Numbered from the stretch's first letter, positions 1-5,775 are shown. The stretch is DNA of 6,231 nt from Candidatus Brocadiaceae bacterium (GCA_003551785.1 PUNP01000890.1:1-6231), one strand, 5' to 3'. Made by a program: numbers and translations. The notes: generated from the letters alone by a model not told the origin.

Positions 1-2
1 CG

Positions 3-194
3 GACTCCCTTTATATCGATTTCTCTACTAAACCAAGCTCCGAAACCAGAGAAATTTCTGAGGGAGTGTTGCTGGATTACGATGCAGATGGCAATCTTGT
101 TGGCGTGGATATTGATAATGCAAGTTCGAAAATTGACCTGAAAGAAATTATCCTCAGCAAACTTCCGGCAGAAGTTGAAGCTTTGAAAGCCTGA
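3..194 (+). CDS. DUF2283 family small protein, 3' end (partial)
   Basis: The frame starting at base 3 is open for 63 codons to TGA 192-194. It begins DSLYIDFS, continues through GVLLDYDADGNLVGVDIDNAS, and ends in an acidic, Leu-rich tail (KIDLKEIILSKLPAEVEALKA). This is the core pattern of DUF2283 proteins: a D-x-LYI strand, then a 'v.lDyD.dGnlvGieI..As' strand pair. The family is small (usually about 60-100 residues) and of unknown biochemical role; members are often found beside toxin-antitoxin-like or mobile genes. Perhaps 10-15 N-terminal residues lie before the window, including the usual (K)YDPEAD start. The gene is followed by about 85 bases and then a hairpin terminator. No partner gene is visible here. 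Family assignment is from motif memory. Confidence 0.78.
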   Translation, partial: DSLYIDFSTKPSSETREISEGVLLDYDADGNLVGVDIDNASSKIDLKEIILSKLPAEVEALKA

Positions 195-232
195 AAGACA
201 AGAAGGGAAGACGAGGCAATGTGGGCGTCGCC

Positions 233-255
233 CTTTCTGTCCGGCAACCGGGTTC
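233..255 (+). repeat. ~23-nt dispersed repeat, copy A
   Basis: The sequence CTTTCTGTCCGGCAACCGGG followed by TTC matches positions 1481-1504 with one substitution (G/A) and one extra G in the second copy. It contains CCGG-CAA-CCGG, able to form a small hairpin. Copy A lies downstream of the DUF2283 gene; copy B lies about 60 bases before the DUF4838 start codon. Neither copy is in a coding frame. The origin is unknown; it may be a remnant of a small mobile or structured RNA element. Confidence 0.6.
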
Positions 256-281
256 GATTCGCCGTGGGGTCACCACTCTAC

Positions 282-321
282 AAAAGCCCTTTAAGACACT
301 CTAAAGCCTCAGAGGGCTTTT
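282..321. terminator. Bidirectional hairpin terminator
   Basis: Perfect 9-bp arms AAAAGCCCT (282-290) and AGGGCTTTT (313-321) enclose a 22-nt loop. Inside it CTTTA (289-293) can pair with TAAAG (302-306). Because of the A-run and T-run flanks, the hairpin can act as an intrinsic terminator in both directions: for the DUF2283 gene from the left and for the minus-strand CDF reading from the right. The truncated CDF frame runs into the hairpin and stops inside its loop at 301-303, so its own natural 3' end is gone. Confidence 0.65.
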
Positions 322-750
322 CTTATGTATCCTTACGTTATCGCACTGAATACGAAAGAAAAAAGCGGTAACAGCGGCCACAATGCCCGGCCGGCTTTCC
401 ACTCCTTCAGCAATTCTTCCGATACTACCTAAACCAATCCTTATACCAGCCCCCAGTAATAACAGCCCAATGACCACCGTAATGACCGTTTCAATACGCC
501 GATGGCCGTAGGGATGCGATGAATCCGCCGGCTTGCTCCAGTATTTCATACCGAAAAGAACGGCCAAATCGCTTACGCAATCGGACAGGCTGTGAACACT
601 ATCGGCTATCAGGGCGTATGAGTTACCGAAAAAGCCCGCTGCCAATTTTATCCCGCTCAGCAGCACATTAACCACAAGTCCGGTCAATGCGACATTACGC
701 AGGGGTTTATTTCCGGCACCGGGAACTATCTGTGTTTTTTCTGGTATCAT
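301..750 (-). pseudogene. Truncated cation diffusion facilitator (CDF/FieF-type) transporter
   Basis: CDF transporters export divalent metals (Zn, Fe, Cd, Co) from the cytoplasm by proton exchange, as dimers in the inner membrane. From ATG 750-748 the frame gives 149 residues. TM1 is at about 19-41. TM2 is at about 44-67 and carries HSLSD (53-57), whose H53 and D57 match FieF D45 and D49, half of the membrane metal site. The conserved loop HPYGHRRIE is at 79-87, and TM3 follows at about 88-112. The match ends near residue 128 at the start of TM4. After that come a Phe run and an unrelated tail (RIQCDNVRIHKKSPLRL). The second metal site (TM5 HxxxD) and the C-terminal ferredoxin-like domain are missing; full-length members have about 290-330 residues. 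The ATG at 750 is preferred to the upstream TTG (849) because the preceding 33 residues are not transporter-like; AGGGGA lies about 12 nt before it, a weak site. Metal export is unlikely. Confidence 0.82.
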
Positions 751-906
751 AGGAGTATATTTTCCCCTATATTTGGGATTTAAAATTCCGTTCATCAACA
801 ACAAATTGTCGATATGCGTTTTTATTGACTGCTGCGTCCCGAGAACCAATATTAATTACATATATTCACGACGCTGCTAACTTATGTCAAAACAGCAATC
901 ATTTCT

Positions 907-929
907 TCCACGGGGACAAGCCCCGTGGA
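907..929. repeat. CCACGGGG-family hairpin 1
   Basis: TCCACGGGG (907-915) and CCCCGTGGA (921-929) form a perfect 9-bp stem with loop ACAAG. On the opposite strand, the hairpin at 1023-1043 has nearly the same sequence, including the loop (ACAGG) and the flanking AGT(T/C)T, so the two are inverted copies about 115 bp apart. Confidence 0.75.
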
Positions 930-955
930 GTTTCAATTCCTGACGTGCGATCCCC

Positions 956-990
956 CCACGGGCCTTGTGCCCGTGGCTTGCATGACTGAC
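956..990. repeat. CCACGGG-family repeat unit 2 (hairpin plus CATGACTG tail)
   Basis: CCACGGGC (956-963) pairs with GCCCGTGG (969-976) across loop CTTGT, followed by a linker and CATGACTGAC (981-990). The unit at 1023-1057 has the same 35-nt length and 28 of 35 identical bases in the same orientation. The last stem pair is C-G here and G-C there, a compensatory change. Confidence 0.72.
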
Positions 991-1022
991 TATCAGAAAA
1001 AAAATGCCAAAAACAAAAGACT

Positions 1023-1057
1023 CCACGGGGCCTGTCCCCGTGGTTATCATGACTGGC
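1023..1057. repeat. CCACGGGG-family repeat unit 3 (hairpin plus CATGACTG tail)
   Basis: CCACGGGG (1023-1030) and CCCCGTGG (1036-1043) form a perfect 8-bp stem with loop CCTGT, followed by CATGACTGGC at 1048-1057. It is a direct repeat of 956-990 and an inverted repeat of 907-929. Such mixed orientations resemble REP/BIME-type clusters, but no GTAG foot is seen at this element. Confidence 0.72.
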
Positions 1058-1126
1058 CTAAAATCAAAAGAAGAACTAACCTGAATAGTAAATTGGGATA
1101 TTTGCCCGTACTGCGCCGACAGGCGC

Positions 1127-1158
1127 CCCATTTTCAGAGCGCAGTCTCTGAAAATGGG
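1127..1158. repeat. Perfect 13-bp hairpin
   Basis: CCCATTTTCAGAG (1127-1139) is the exact complement of CTCTGAAAATGGG (1146-1158), with a 6-nt loop. A small 5-bp hairpin, GCGCC (1113-1117) with GGCGC (1122-1126), abuts its left side. There is no T-tract after either arm, so it is not a typical intrinsic terminator. Confidence 0.7.
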
Positions 1159-1174
1159 TAGGTCCTTAGTTTCA

Positions 1175-1202
1175 GTACATCGACAGAAAATTGTCGATGT
1201 AC
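1175..1202. repeat. Perfect 11-bp hairpin
   Basis: GTACATCGACA (1175-1185) pairs exactly with TGTCGATGTAC (1192-1202) across the 6-nt loop GAAAAT. It lies only 16 bases after the 1127-1158 hairpin and shares no sequence with it. Its function is unknown; it is probably another dispersed palindrome family. Confidence 0.7.
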
Positions 1203-1307
1203 GCGAAAGTAAACAATAATACATTTATGGACAAGGTGTTCGGTATTCAGTGTTCAGTGCTGGGTTTTGGATATTTTCCGTTTGCCCTTGTCTTTTTGTC
1301 GTACTAT

Positions 1308-1343
1308 TAATTCTTTTTCAAGTTCTTTTTTGAAAAAGAATTA
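1308..1343. repeat. 14-bp A/T-rich hairpin
   Basis: TAATTCTTTTTCAA (1308-1321) pairs exactly with TTGAAAAAGAATTA (1330-1343) across loop GTTCTTTT. It is the only strongly A/T-rich stem in the field. The loop contains a T run, but no T-tract follows the 3' arm on either strand, so terminator function is doubtful. Confidence 0.68.
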
Positions 1344-1554
1344 GATTCTTACCGTCCAGCAAACTTTGGGATGTCATAATCGCTGAGACTGCACGAAGCG
1401 GTCACTATAAAAGGCACTGCGGATTTTATCACAAGCAAATTCCCTTTCATAACATGGCGTTGCGGTTTGCACTATCCGGACTTTCTATCCGGCAACCGGG
1501 GTTCACTGAATGTGTACAAAGCTCCTTAACTACAAGTTTAGAAACGGTTAATCT
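1344..1554. other. Leader of the DUF4838 gene, no gene found
   Basis: I see no convincing coding frame or RNA gene here. TATAAA at 1406-1411 and CATAAT at 1375-1380 resemble -10 boxes, but neither has a recognisable -35 box at the right distance. The one clear element is copy B of the dispersed repeat (1481-1504). Confidence 0.4.
1481..1504 (+). repeat. ~23-nt dispersed repeat, copy B
   Basis: CTTTCTATCCGGCAACCGGG followed by GTTC matches 233-255 at all but one substitution and one inserted G. Here TCCGG also occurs 11 bases upstream (1475-1479), so alternative CCGG pairings are possible. It lies 62 bases before the DUF4838 start codon, in what should be the 5' untranslated leader. Confidence 0.6.
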
Positions 1555-1560
1555 GGAGGG
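1555..1560 (+). promoter_or_regulatory. Ribosome binding site of DUF4838 gene
   Basis: GGAGGG ends 5 bases before ATG 1566-1568. This decides the start in favour of that ATG over the in-frame GTG at 1560, which overlaps the site. Confidence 0.75.
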
Positions 1561-1565
1561 TGTTT

Positions 1566-2624
1566 ATGCAGCCTTTGAACGGCGTGTTTGGCAGGTTACT
1601 TATGGTCTCAGTCGGTTTTGTGTTTTTTCTTTCAGCTGCGCTTTTTGGTTCCAGCGCATCGGCGGATGTGGTTTTGGTGGAAGAAGGCGAAGTCCGTGCG
1701 GTCATTGTCTTGCCCGAAGAGGCACTGGAAGGCGAGCGGAAGGCGGCCGATGAGTTGTCTGAGCACATTCGGCTAATGAGTGGGGCTGAGCTTCCGGTTA
1801 TTACCGACGGCGAAGACATCGAAGGGCGGACCCCAATCCTGATAGGCGCTGCGGCCGATGACGCGCTGGCAGACAAGGTGATGCAGCGTCAGGCCGATGA
1901 ACGCCCGCATTGGGATATTGGTTACAGGCTGGAGCAGGGCGGTGATACGTTTGCTTTTGCGCTGTGGGTTGAGGAAGGTGCTGTCCAGCTCCGTGGAGGC
2001 ATGGGGCATAAGGGCACGCGCACGGCCGCTTATGAGCTTTTGGAACAGCTCGGAGTGCGCTGGTACATGCCCGGAAAATATGGCCGCATTATTCCCGAAA
2101 GTGATTCCGTGATACTGAAAAAGCAGCAGAGCATCGAAATTCCGACGTTTGCGCGTCGCAGCACGACCCGGCGGGCGACCGGGGACGAGAACTACGACGC
2201 CCGGGCGCGTCTGGGCGGTCTCGGCAGCGTGCCCGGCCGCCATGGTTTCCCCAAACCGGACGGGAAAGGGCACAGGGACGTCCGCAGTGAAAATCCCGAA
2301 TACTATGCATTGCAGAAGGACGGGGAGCGTGGCGGAAGACAGTTGTGCGTTTCCAATCCCGATGTTATCAATATGGTAGCTGAGGCGATCCGACAGCGTT
2401 TGGATGCGCAGGTGCCCCCTTCGATACCAGCCGGATTATTGACGCAGGTCCACATGACGGAGGCGGCGCATGCCTGTGCAAGGATTGCCGGGCACTCGAT
2501 GCGCCGGAAGAAATTACTACACCATTCGGCATACCCCCCCGGGCTTCAGAGACGGATCGTTACGTATGGTTTATCAATCGGGTTCTCGAAAAGCTTGAAG
2601 ACGAGTATCCTTACGTGCGTATAG
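1566..2624 (+). CDS. DUF4838 protein, N-terminal fragment with signal peptide
   Basis: This is the frame as it would be translated: 352 codons from ATG 1566, of which about 285 are authentic. Residues 1-33 form a Sec signal peptide (R10, hydrophobic 11-27, cleavage after ASA), so the product would be exported. Residues about 40-175 form the alpha-glucuronidase-like N-terminal domain: AADELSEHIRLMSGAELPVI at 60-79, then GHKGTRTAAYELLEQLGVRW at 148-167, the usual 'G.rGT..A.yelLE..GvRWy.P' block. The DUF4838 domain begins near 243 (NPEYYALQKDG, LCVSNPDV). From about residue 286 to the stop, the sequence is out-of-frame Arg/His/Leu-rich peptide without family features, caused by the lost base near 2415-2420. 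Confidence 0.68.
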   Translation: MQPLNGVFGRLLMVSVGFVFFLSAALFGSSASADVVLVEEGEVRAVIVLPEEALEGERKAADELSEHIRLMSGAELPVITDGEDIEGRTPILIGAAADDALADKVMQRQADERPHWDIGYRLEQGGDTFAFALWVEEGAVQLRGGMGHKGTRTAAYELLEQLGVRWYMPGKYGRIIPESDSVILKKQQSIEIPTFARRSTTRRATGDENYDARARLGGLGSVPGRHGFPKPDGKGHRDVRSENPEYYALQKDGERGGRQLCVSNPDVINMVAEAIRQRLDAQVPPSIPAGLLTQVHMTEAAHACARIAGHSMRRKKLLHHSAYPPGLQRRIVTYGLSIGFSKSLKTSILTCV

Positions 2625-3304
2625 GGATGTATGCCTACCATACCTATCAGCTGCCGCCGGTGGATGTCGAGCCCAGTGAACGGCTCGTGATAGCAATCGC
2701 CCCCATTCAGCAATGCCGTCATCATGGTCCCGGCAATCCTGTCTGCCCGGAATCAAATTATGTACCATGGATTTATGAAAACTGGACCCCTTTCGTCAGC
2801 GAGATATGGTGCCGTGGTTACATGTATAATCTTGGATGTCCGGCGCTGCCGATATCAATAGTCCATCGTCTTAGCAAGGAGATACCTATGTGGTATGATT
2901 TGGGTGTTATTGGTTATCATCCCGATTATGCAAGCACATTTGCTACGTATAATCCCGGCCCCTTTATCCGTAATCGCCTGGCCTGGGACCACACAGCGGA
3001 CGTCAATGAGCTGCTTGCGGAGTTTTACGAAAATTTCTACGGTCCGGCTTCCGGTCCGATGAAATCCTATCATACTCTGATTGATGAACGTCATGGAACG
3101 AGTGATTATCATACCGGATTCTCATGGGATATGCCCAATTTCTTTCCTCCTGAATTGCGGGAAGGACTGCGGAAGCACCTTGATGAAGCCCGAAAACTTG
3201 TTGCAGAGTATGGTAATGGACACGACGCCGTTCGCCTTGAAATCACGCGCAAGGGATTCGAATATCTCGATGCCTACTGCGATGTTTTACTTGCCCGGGG
3301 ATAA
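2615..3304 (+). CDS. DUF4838 protein, C-terminal fragment
   Basis: This frame is open from 2384; its authentic family sequence starts near 2420, and the first ATG is at 2624, after TTG/GTG-type options such as GTG 2615. Before that point it reads DGGGACLCKDCRALDAPEE (CxCxxC motif typical of DUF4838, a possible metal or disulfide site) and SETDRYVWFINRVLEKLEDE. Then come RIGMYAYHTYQLPPVDVEP, the usual 'AY..t..pP..v.P' block, HHGPGNPVCPESN, a WYDLGVIGYHPDYAST region, and a helical tail (ELLAEFYENFYG, PPELREGLRKHLDEARKLVAE, GFEYLDAYCDVLLARG). No Shine-Dalgarno site precedes the first usable start, so independent translation is doubtful. The start given here is only the first open initiator. Confidence 0.55.
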   Translation: MRIGMYAYHTYQLPPVDVEPSERLVIAIAPIQQCRHHGPGNPVCPESNYVPWIYENWTPFVSEIWCRGYMYNLGCPALPISIVHRLSKEIPMWYDLGVIGYHPDYASTFATYNPGPFIRNRLAWDHTADVNELLAEFYENFYGPASGPMKSYHTLIDERHGTSDYHTGFSWDMPNFFPPELREGLRKHLDEARKLVAEYGNGHDAVRLEITRKGFEYLDAYCDVLLARG

Positions 3305-3534
3305 AGAATAAAATAAATAAGCATTTTGCGAACATTCCGGATGTGTCCTGCTGATCGGAGGATGTTGAAGGTAAGCTGTTGATGCCGGAGGAGAGTTCCG
3401 AGCAGGCCTTGAGAACACGGCACGTCCCCCACCTTATCGATAAGGTGCAATACAGGATTTTTGACAATACTCTTGACTGGTTGAGGAGAGAAGCGCCTCT
3501 CTATGGAAGTGAAAATGATCGTGGGAAAAAAATA
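3305..3534 (+). pseudogene. Probable decayed C-terminus of DUF4838 gene
   Basis: This stretch separates the DUF4838 stop from the next gene. Reading from the GGGG run at 3297-3300 with a further -1 shift gives IKNKINKHFANIPDVSC, a TGA at 3352-3354, then SEDVEGKLLMPEESSEQALR and later HLIDKVQYRIFDNTLDWLRR-EAPLYG. The last part looks like a real helical protein tail, unlike the membrane protein that follows. It is in frame with 3535-5673, so nominal starts at TTG 3379 or ATG 3382 (GAAGG at 3367-3371) would fuse 51-52 foreign residues to that protein. That it belongs to DUF4838 is inference from position and from the LLARG-(D)KE join; it could instead be a remnant of another gene. Confidence 0.35.
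3430..3447. promoter_or_regulatory. 18-bp perfect palindrome, possible operator
   Basis: CACCTTATCGATAAGGTG is identical to its reverse complement with no loop, centred about 96 bases before ATG 3535. TTGACA follows at 3461-3466, but no -10 box lies 16-18 bases after it. A dimeric regulator site for the downstream membrane protein gene is possible. It could also be chance or leftover coding sequence (HLIDKV). Confidence 0.3.
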
Positions 3535-5673
3535 ATGCAGCAAGCTAATATAAACGACAACGAACAGAGAACCGAATTTCATCTAAAACGCTCGACACGG
3601 TTGACCGACCTGATACCGTTTGCTTATATAGCGTTTGCTGTGAGTTTCGGAGACTATCGCCCGGTTTCCCTGGCTATCCTGGCCGTCGGCGCCGTTGTGT
3701 TTTTCCTTAGAAGCCGCCCGCAAGTCATCACTGACGAAAAAGGACTGTATTATCGCTCGTTCTTCCAAATGAAACGAGTCAAATGGGAAGAGATATACAG
3801 TATCAAGCCGAGCATGCTCACCGGCTATTCGATCTACTGGGGCGAAAAACCTGACAATGAAATCCGCAGCTTCAGATTGCAATGGCGGCCCGTCAACACA
3901 TTGAAGATATTGAAGGAAATCGATGGCTTCACAGGCCTCCTGAAAATAGTCCTGGAAAGAAGCGTCGATGCCGAGGTCGACCCCAAAGTGTTGGAGCTTT
4001 TTAAAGTACCCGACAAAAAGAAGATGAGCCGGTACGGGTGGGGATTCGGCTCCTTCTTCCTGCTGCTGTTGATGGCAGGCGTCTACATGCTTTTGAAATT
4101 AGTTTACAGCGCTGAAACGCTGGGGTATAGCCACATATTTTTCATTTTCATGCTGCCGCTGCTCGGCGGGCTGAGCGGTATGTTGTTCTGCCGGTTCCTC
4201 TTTATATGGGATGAAGGCGACAAGTGGTCCGATTTGGGCATCTTGTACGGGCTGCTGACTTATTCGCCCATATTGAATCTTGTCGTGCTTTTCAGCTATC
4301 CCCGTGCCGTGTGGTCGGTGACAACAACGACGATGTTCCTGGCTTTCAGCACGTGCATATTCTACTTCCCGACATTGAACCGCCTCAAAGTCACGGGATT
4401 GATGGTGGTGTTCGTTCTTCTGGGTGGCGCAACGGGGAAATTCTGTCTGCATAACCCGCAGGTAGAGCAATCCGTTCTGAAAAGACTCGATGGCTTTTAT
4501 TGCACAGCGATCGGCTGGTTCCCTGACGGACGGAGAGTATGGCTGACAGGCAGCAAAGCCGCCTTCTTTGCCGACAATGGAGGCGATTCTGATGATACAT
4601 CCAAAGAAGATTTAGTTGTCCTTGATACGGAAAGCGGCCGAATCCTCCATCGAATGCCCGTCGACACTCTTCTTCCCGGCTTTTCGTTTCACTGGTCGCC
4701 TGACGGTACCCGCCTGGCTCTGCTTGAGTTTCCACGTAACGATGACAGAATGCTGTCGCTGATGGACACCGATACTTTTGAAAAAACTCCTTTGCTGGAA
4801 GCTGACGGAATATTGCTTCATGAATACGGCTGCTGGAATATGAATGGGAATAAACTTGTCGGCACGCACCGTGATGCGCAGTCCGACGATGATGAGAGCC
4901 GCGCTGTTGTTTTTCTTATAGATATCACCGAGCAGCGCGTCTCTAAACTGACGGAAATGAAACATGTTGAGGCGGCCTTCTGGCTGCCCGATGGCGGCAT
5001 AGGCGTTTTGCATAGAAAACCGAAACATGGGGAAGGCGACGAAGATGAAAGAAATCGATTACGTGATTACCGGGTAAGCCGGCTGGATCTGGAAAACGGT
5101 GAGATGGAGGTGCTTTATACTTTAGAGAATTATCACAAGCCTGGGTTTGTTTCCCCCCGTGGAAAATATCTCCTGCTGCGGACAAAAGATAATAAGCCGC
5201 TTATCGCTGAAGTGAGCGGCGATCAGAAGGTTTTGCTGGATGAACGGTTGACGGATTCGCATTTCCACCGTGAAGGAAGCTGGGCCTCGGATGGTTCCGC
5301 CGTTTTTCTGCCCGTAAAGCGAGGTGGAAAGAAAAATTATCTCATTTATGAACCCAAGACTGCAAATATCAGCGTTTTACCGTCCGGTTATATCAACAGA
5401 GTTATAAGCCGATGCGATGGTTTAAAGCATTATCTCGGTTATAATGACGATCACAGCGTTTATGCCCCCTTTTGGCTCCTCTCCAGAGGCGAGACCGGGG
5501 CTGTCGAGATAGGAAGGGGCGGCCTTTTTTCGTTGCTTTTATGGGATTGGGCGGCGTCCGTGAGCCCGGACGGCAGTAGAGTCATTCACTATGGCCTGTC
5601 TTTTTCGCTGAAAAATGACTCCGTGAATGTTGATACGACGATTTATTTGAGCAGAATTCTCTTGCAAAGGTGA
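3535..5673 (+). CDS. Membrane protein with PH-like segment and C-terminal seven-repeat beta-propeller
   Basis: From ATG 3535 the product has 712 residues. Helices lie at about 25-40 and 43-59. A soluble segment at 61-141 (VITDEKGLYYRSFF, RVKWEEIYSIKP, IRSFRLQW, then a helix LKILKEI) has the strand pattern of bacterial PH-like domains. Five helices follow at about 170-191, 199-223, 232-255, 262-280 and 286-303. Residues about 312-712 carry seven 'W.PDG'-type repeats: WFPDG 328, WSPDG 387, WNMNG 434, WLPDG 483, VSPRG 539, WASDG 583, VSPDG 676. Each is followed by a hydrophobic strand, as in TolB/WD40-like (PD40) propellers. Spacing is 44-59 residues except the last (93), so it is a six- or seven-bladed propeller, probably on the outer face of the membrane. 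I know no named family with this order. Upstream starts at TTG 3379 and ATG 3382 are in frame but add residues that look like remnant of the preceding gene; ATG 3535 has only a weak GGGA site. Confidence 0.72.
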   Translation: MQQANINDNEQRTEFHLKRSTRLTDLIPFAYIAFAVSFGDYRPVSLAILAVGAVVFFLRSRPQVITDEKGLYYRSFFQMKRVKWEEIYSIKPSMLTGYSIYWGEKPDNEIRSFRLQWRPVNTLKILKEIDGFTGLLKIVLERSVDAEVDPKVLELFKVPDKKKMSRYGWGFGSFFLLLLMAGVYMLLKLVYSAETLGYSHIFFIFMLPLLGGLSGMLFCRFLFIWDEGDKWSDLGILYGLLTYSPILNLVVLFSYPRAVWSVTTTTMFLAFSTCIFYFPTLNRLKVTGLMVVFVLLGGATGKFCLHNPQVEQSVLKRLDGFYCTAIGWFPDGRRVWLTGSKAAFFADNGGDSDDTSKEDLVVLDTESGRILHRMPVDTLLPGFSFHWSPDGTRLALLEFPRNDDRMLSLMDTDTFEKTPLLEADGILLHEYGCWNMNGNKLVGTHRDAQSDDDESRAVVFLIDITEQRVSKLTEMKHVEAAFWLPDGGIGVLHRKPKHGEGDEDERNRLRDYRVSRLDLENGEMEVLYTLENYHKPGFVSPRGKYLLLRTKDNKPLIAEVSGDQKVLLDERLTDSHFHREGSWASDGSAVFLPVKRGGKKNYLIYEPKTANISVLPSGYINRVISRCDGLKHYLGYNDDHSVYAPFWLLSRGETGAVEIGRGGLFSLLLWDWAASVSPDGSRVIHYGLSFSLKNDSVNVDTTIYLSRILLQR

Positions 5674-5700
5674 TCCCGGGTTAAAAACCCAGTGTCTTTA

Positions 5701-5716
5701 TGCCCTGGTAAGGGCA
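5701..5716. repeat. Short 6-bp hairpin
   Basis: TGCCCT (5701-5706) and AGGGCA (5711-5716) pair across GGTA, 28 bases after the propeller gene. A smaller GGGTT/AACCC stem (5678-5690) begins just after the stop codon. Neither has a T-tract, so I do not call a terminator for the gene. Confidence 0.45.
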
Positions 5717-5723
5717 AGGTTTG

Positions 5724-5748
5724 GTAGCCGCGGGTTTTGAACCCGTGG
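5724..5748 (+). repeat. GTAG-footed REP-like hairpin
   Basis: GTAG (5724-5727) is followed directly by CCGCGGGTT (5728-5736), loop TTG, and AACCCGTGG (5740-5748): nine pairs, one of them G-T. A GTAG tetranucleotide at the 5' foot of a hairpin is the hallmark of REP elements moved by RAYT (REP-associated tyrosine) transposases. The stem core CC(A/G)CGGG...CCCGTGG resembles the 907-1043 family. Confidence 0.6.
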
Positions 5749-5775
5749 AAACGTAATGACATCACCATCACCGGG

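Larger units (their letters stand above)
1566..3304 (+). pseudogene. Secreted DUF4838 (alpha-glucuronidase-like) protein, frameshifted
   Basis: The two reading frames 1566-2624 and 2384-3304 rejoin into one continuous DUF4838 protein of about 579 residues if one base is restored in the C run at 2415-2419. Before the break, frame 1 ends the family pattern at LCVSNPDVINMVAEAIRQRLDA; after it, frame 3 continues with PHDGGGACLCKDCRALDAPEE and SETDRYVWFINRV, the next conserved DUF4838 blocks. DUF4838 proteins are exported and carry a GH67-like N-terminal domain; they cluster with polysaccharide-degradation genes in planctomycetes and Bacteroidetes, but their activity is largely unproven. The restored protein may also lack its C-terminal part, because a second break is likely at 3297-3300. 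No sulfatase, glycosidase or transporter gene stands next to it. A sequencing or assembly error in the C run cannot be excluded. Confidence 0.8.

Noticed and set aside
195..280. Intact tRNA or SAM-I riboswitch (CCGGCAACC motif)
   Set aside because: No acceptor strand pairs with the TGGGGTC tail, and the other conserved SAM-I segments (GAGGGA...GGCCC, GATGAAG) are absent.
907..1057. CRISPR array
   Set aside because: There are only three imperfect copies in mixed orientation, with spacings of different length and no cas genes.
877..1224. Open frames on both strands in the first hairpin field
   Set aside because: They run through palindromic repeats, match no family, lack ribosome sites and overlap each other.
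1308..1343. Intrinsic terminator at the A/T-rich hairpin
   Set aside because: No G/C-rich stem and no T-tract after the 3' arm on either strand, and no gene ends nearby.
1773..2310. Long minus-strand frames opposite the DUF4838 gene
   Set aside because: These are shadows of a G/C-rich coding region; the plus-strand frame carries the signal peptide and family motifs.
2405..2425. Programmed -1 ribosomal frameshift in the DUF4838 gene
   Set aside because: The site GTG CCC CCT lacks the X-XXY-YYZ slippery heptamer, no strong stem follows at the right distance, and DUF4838 proteins are not known to use frameshifting.
3379..3534. Start of the membrane protein at TTG 3379 or ATG 3382
   Set aside because: The added residues are unlike a membrane protein N-terminus and look like the tail of the preceding gene; ATG 3535 comes before a natural start. 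A GAAGG site before 3379 keeps this open.
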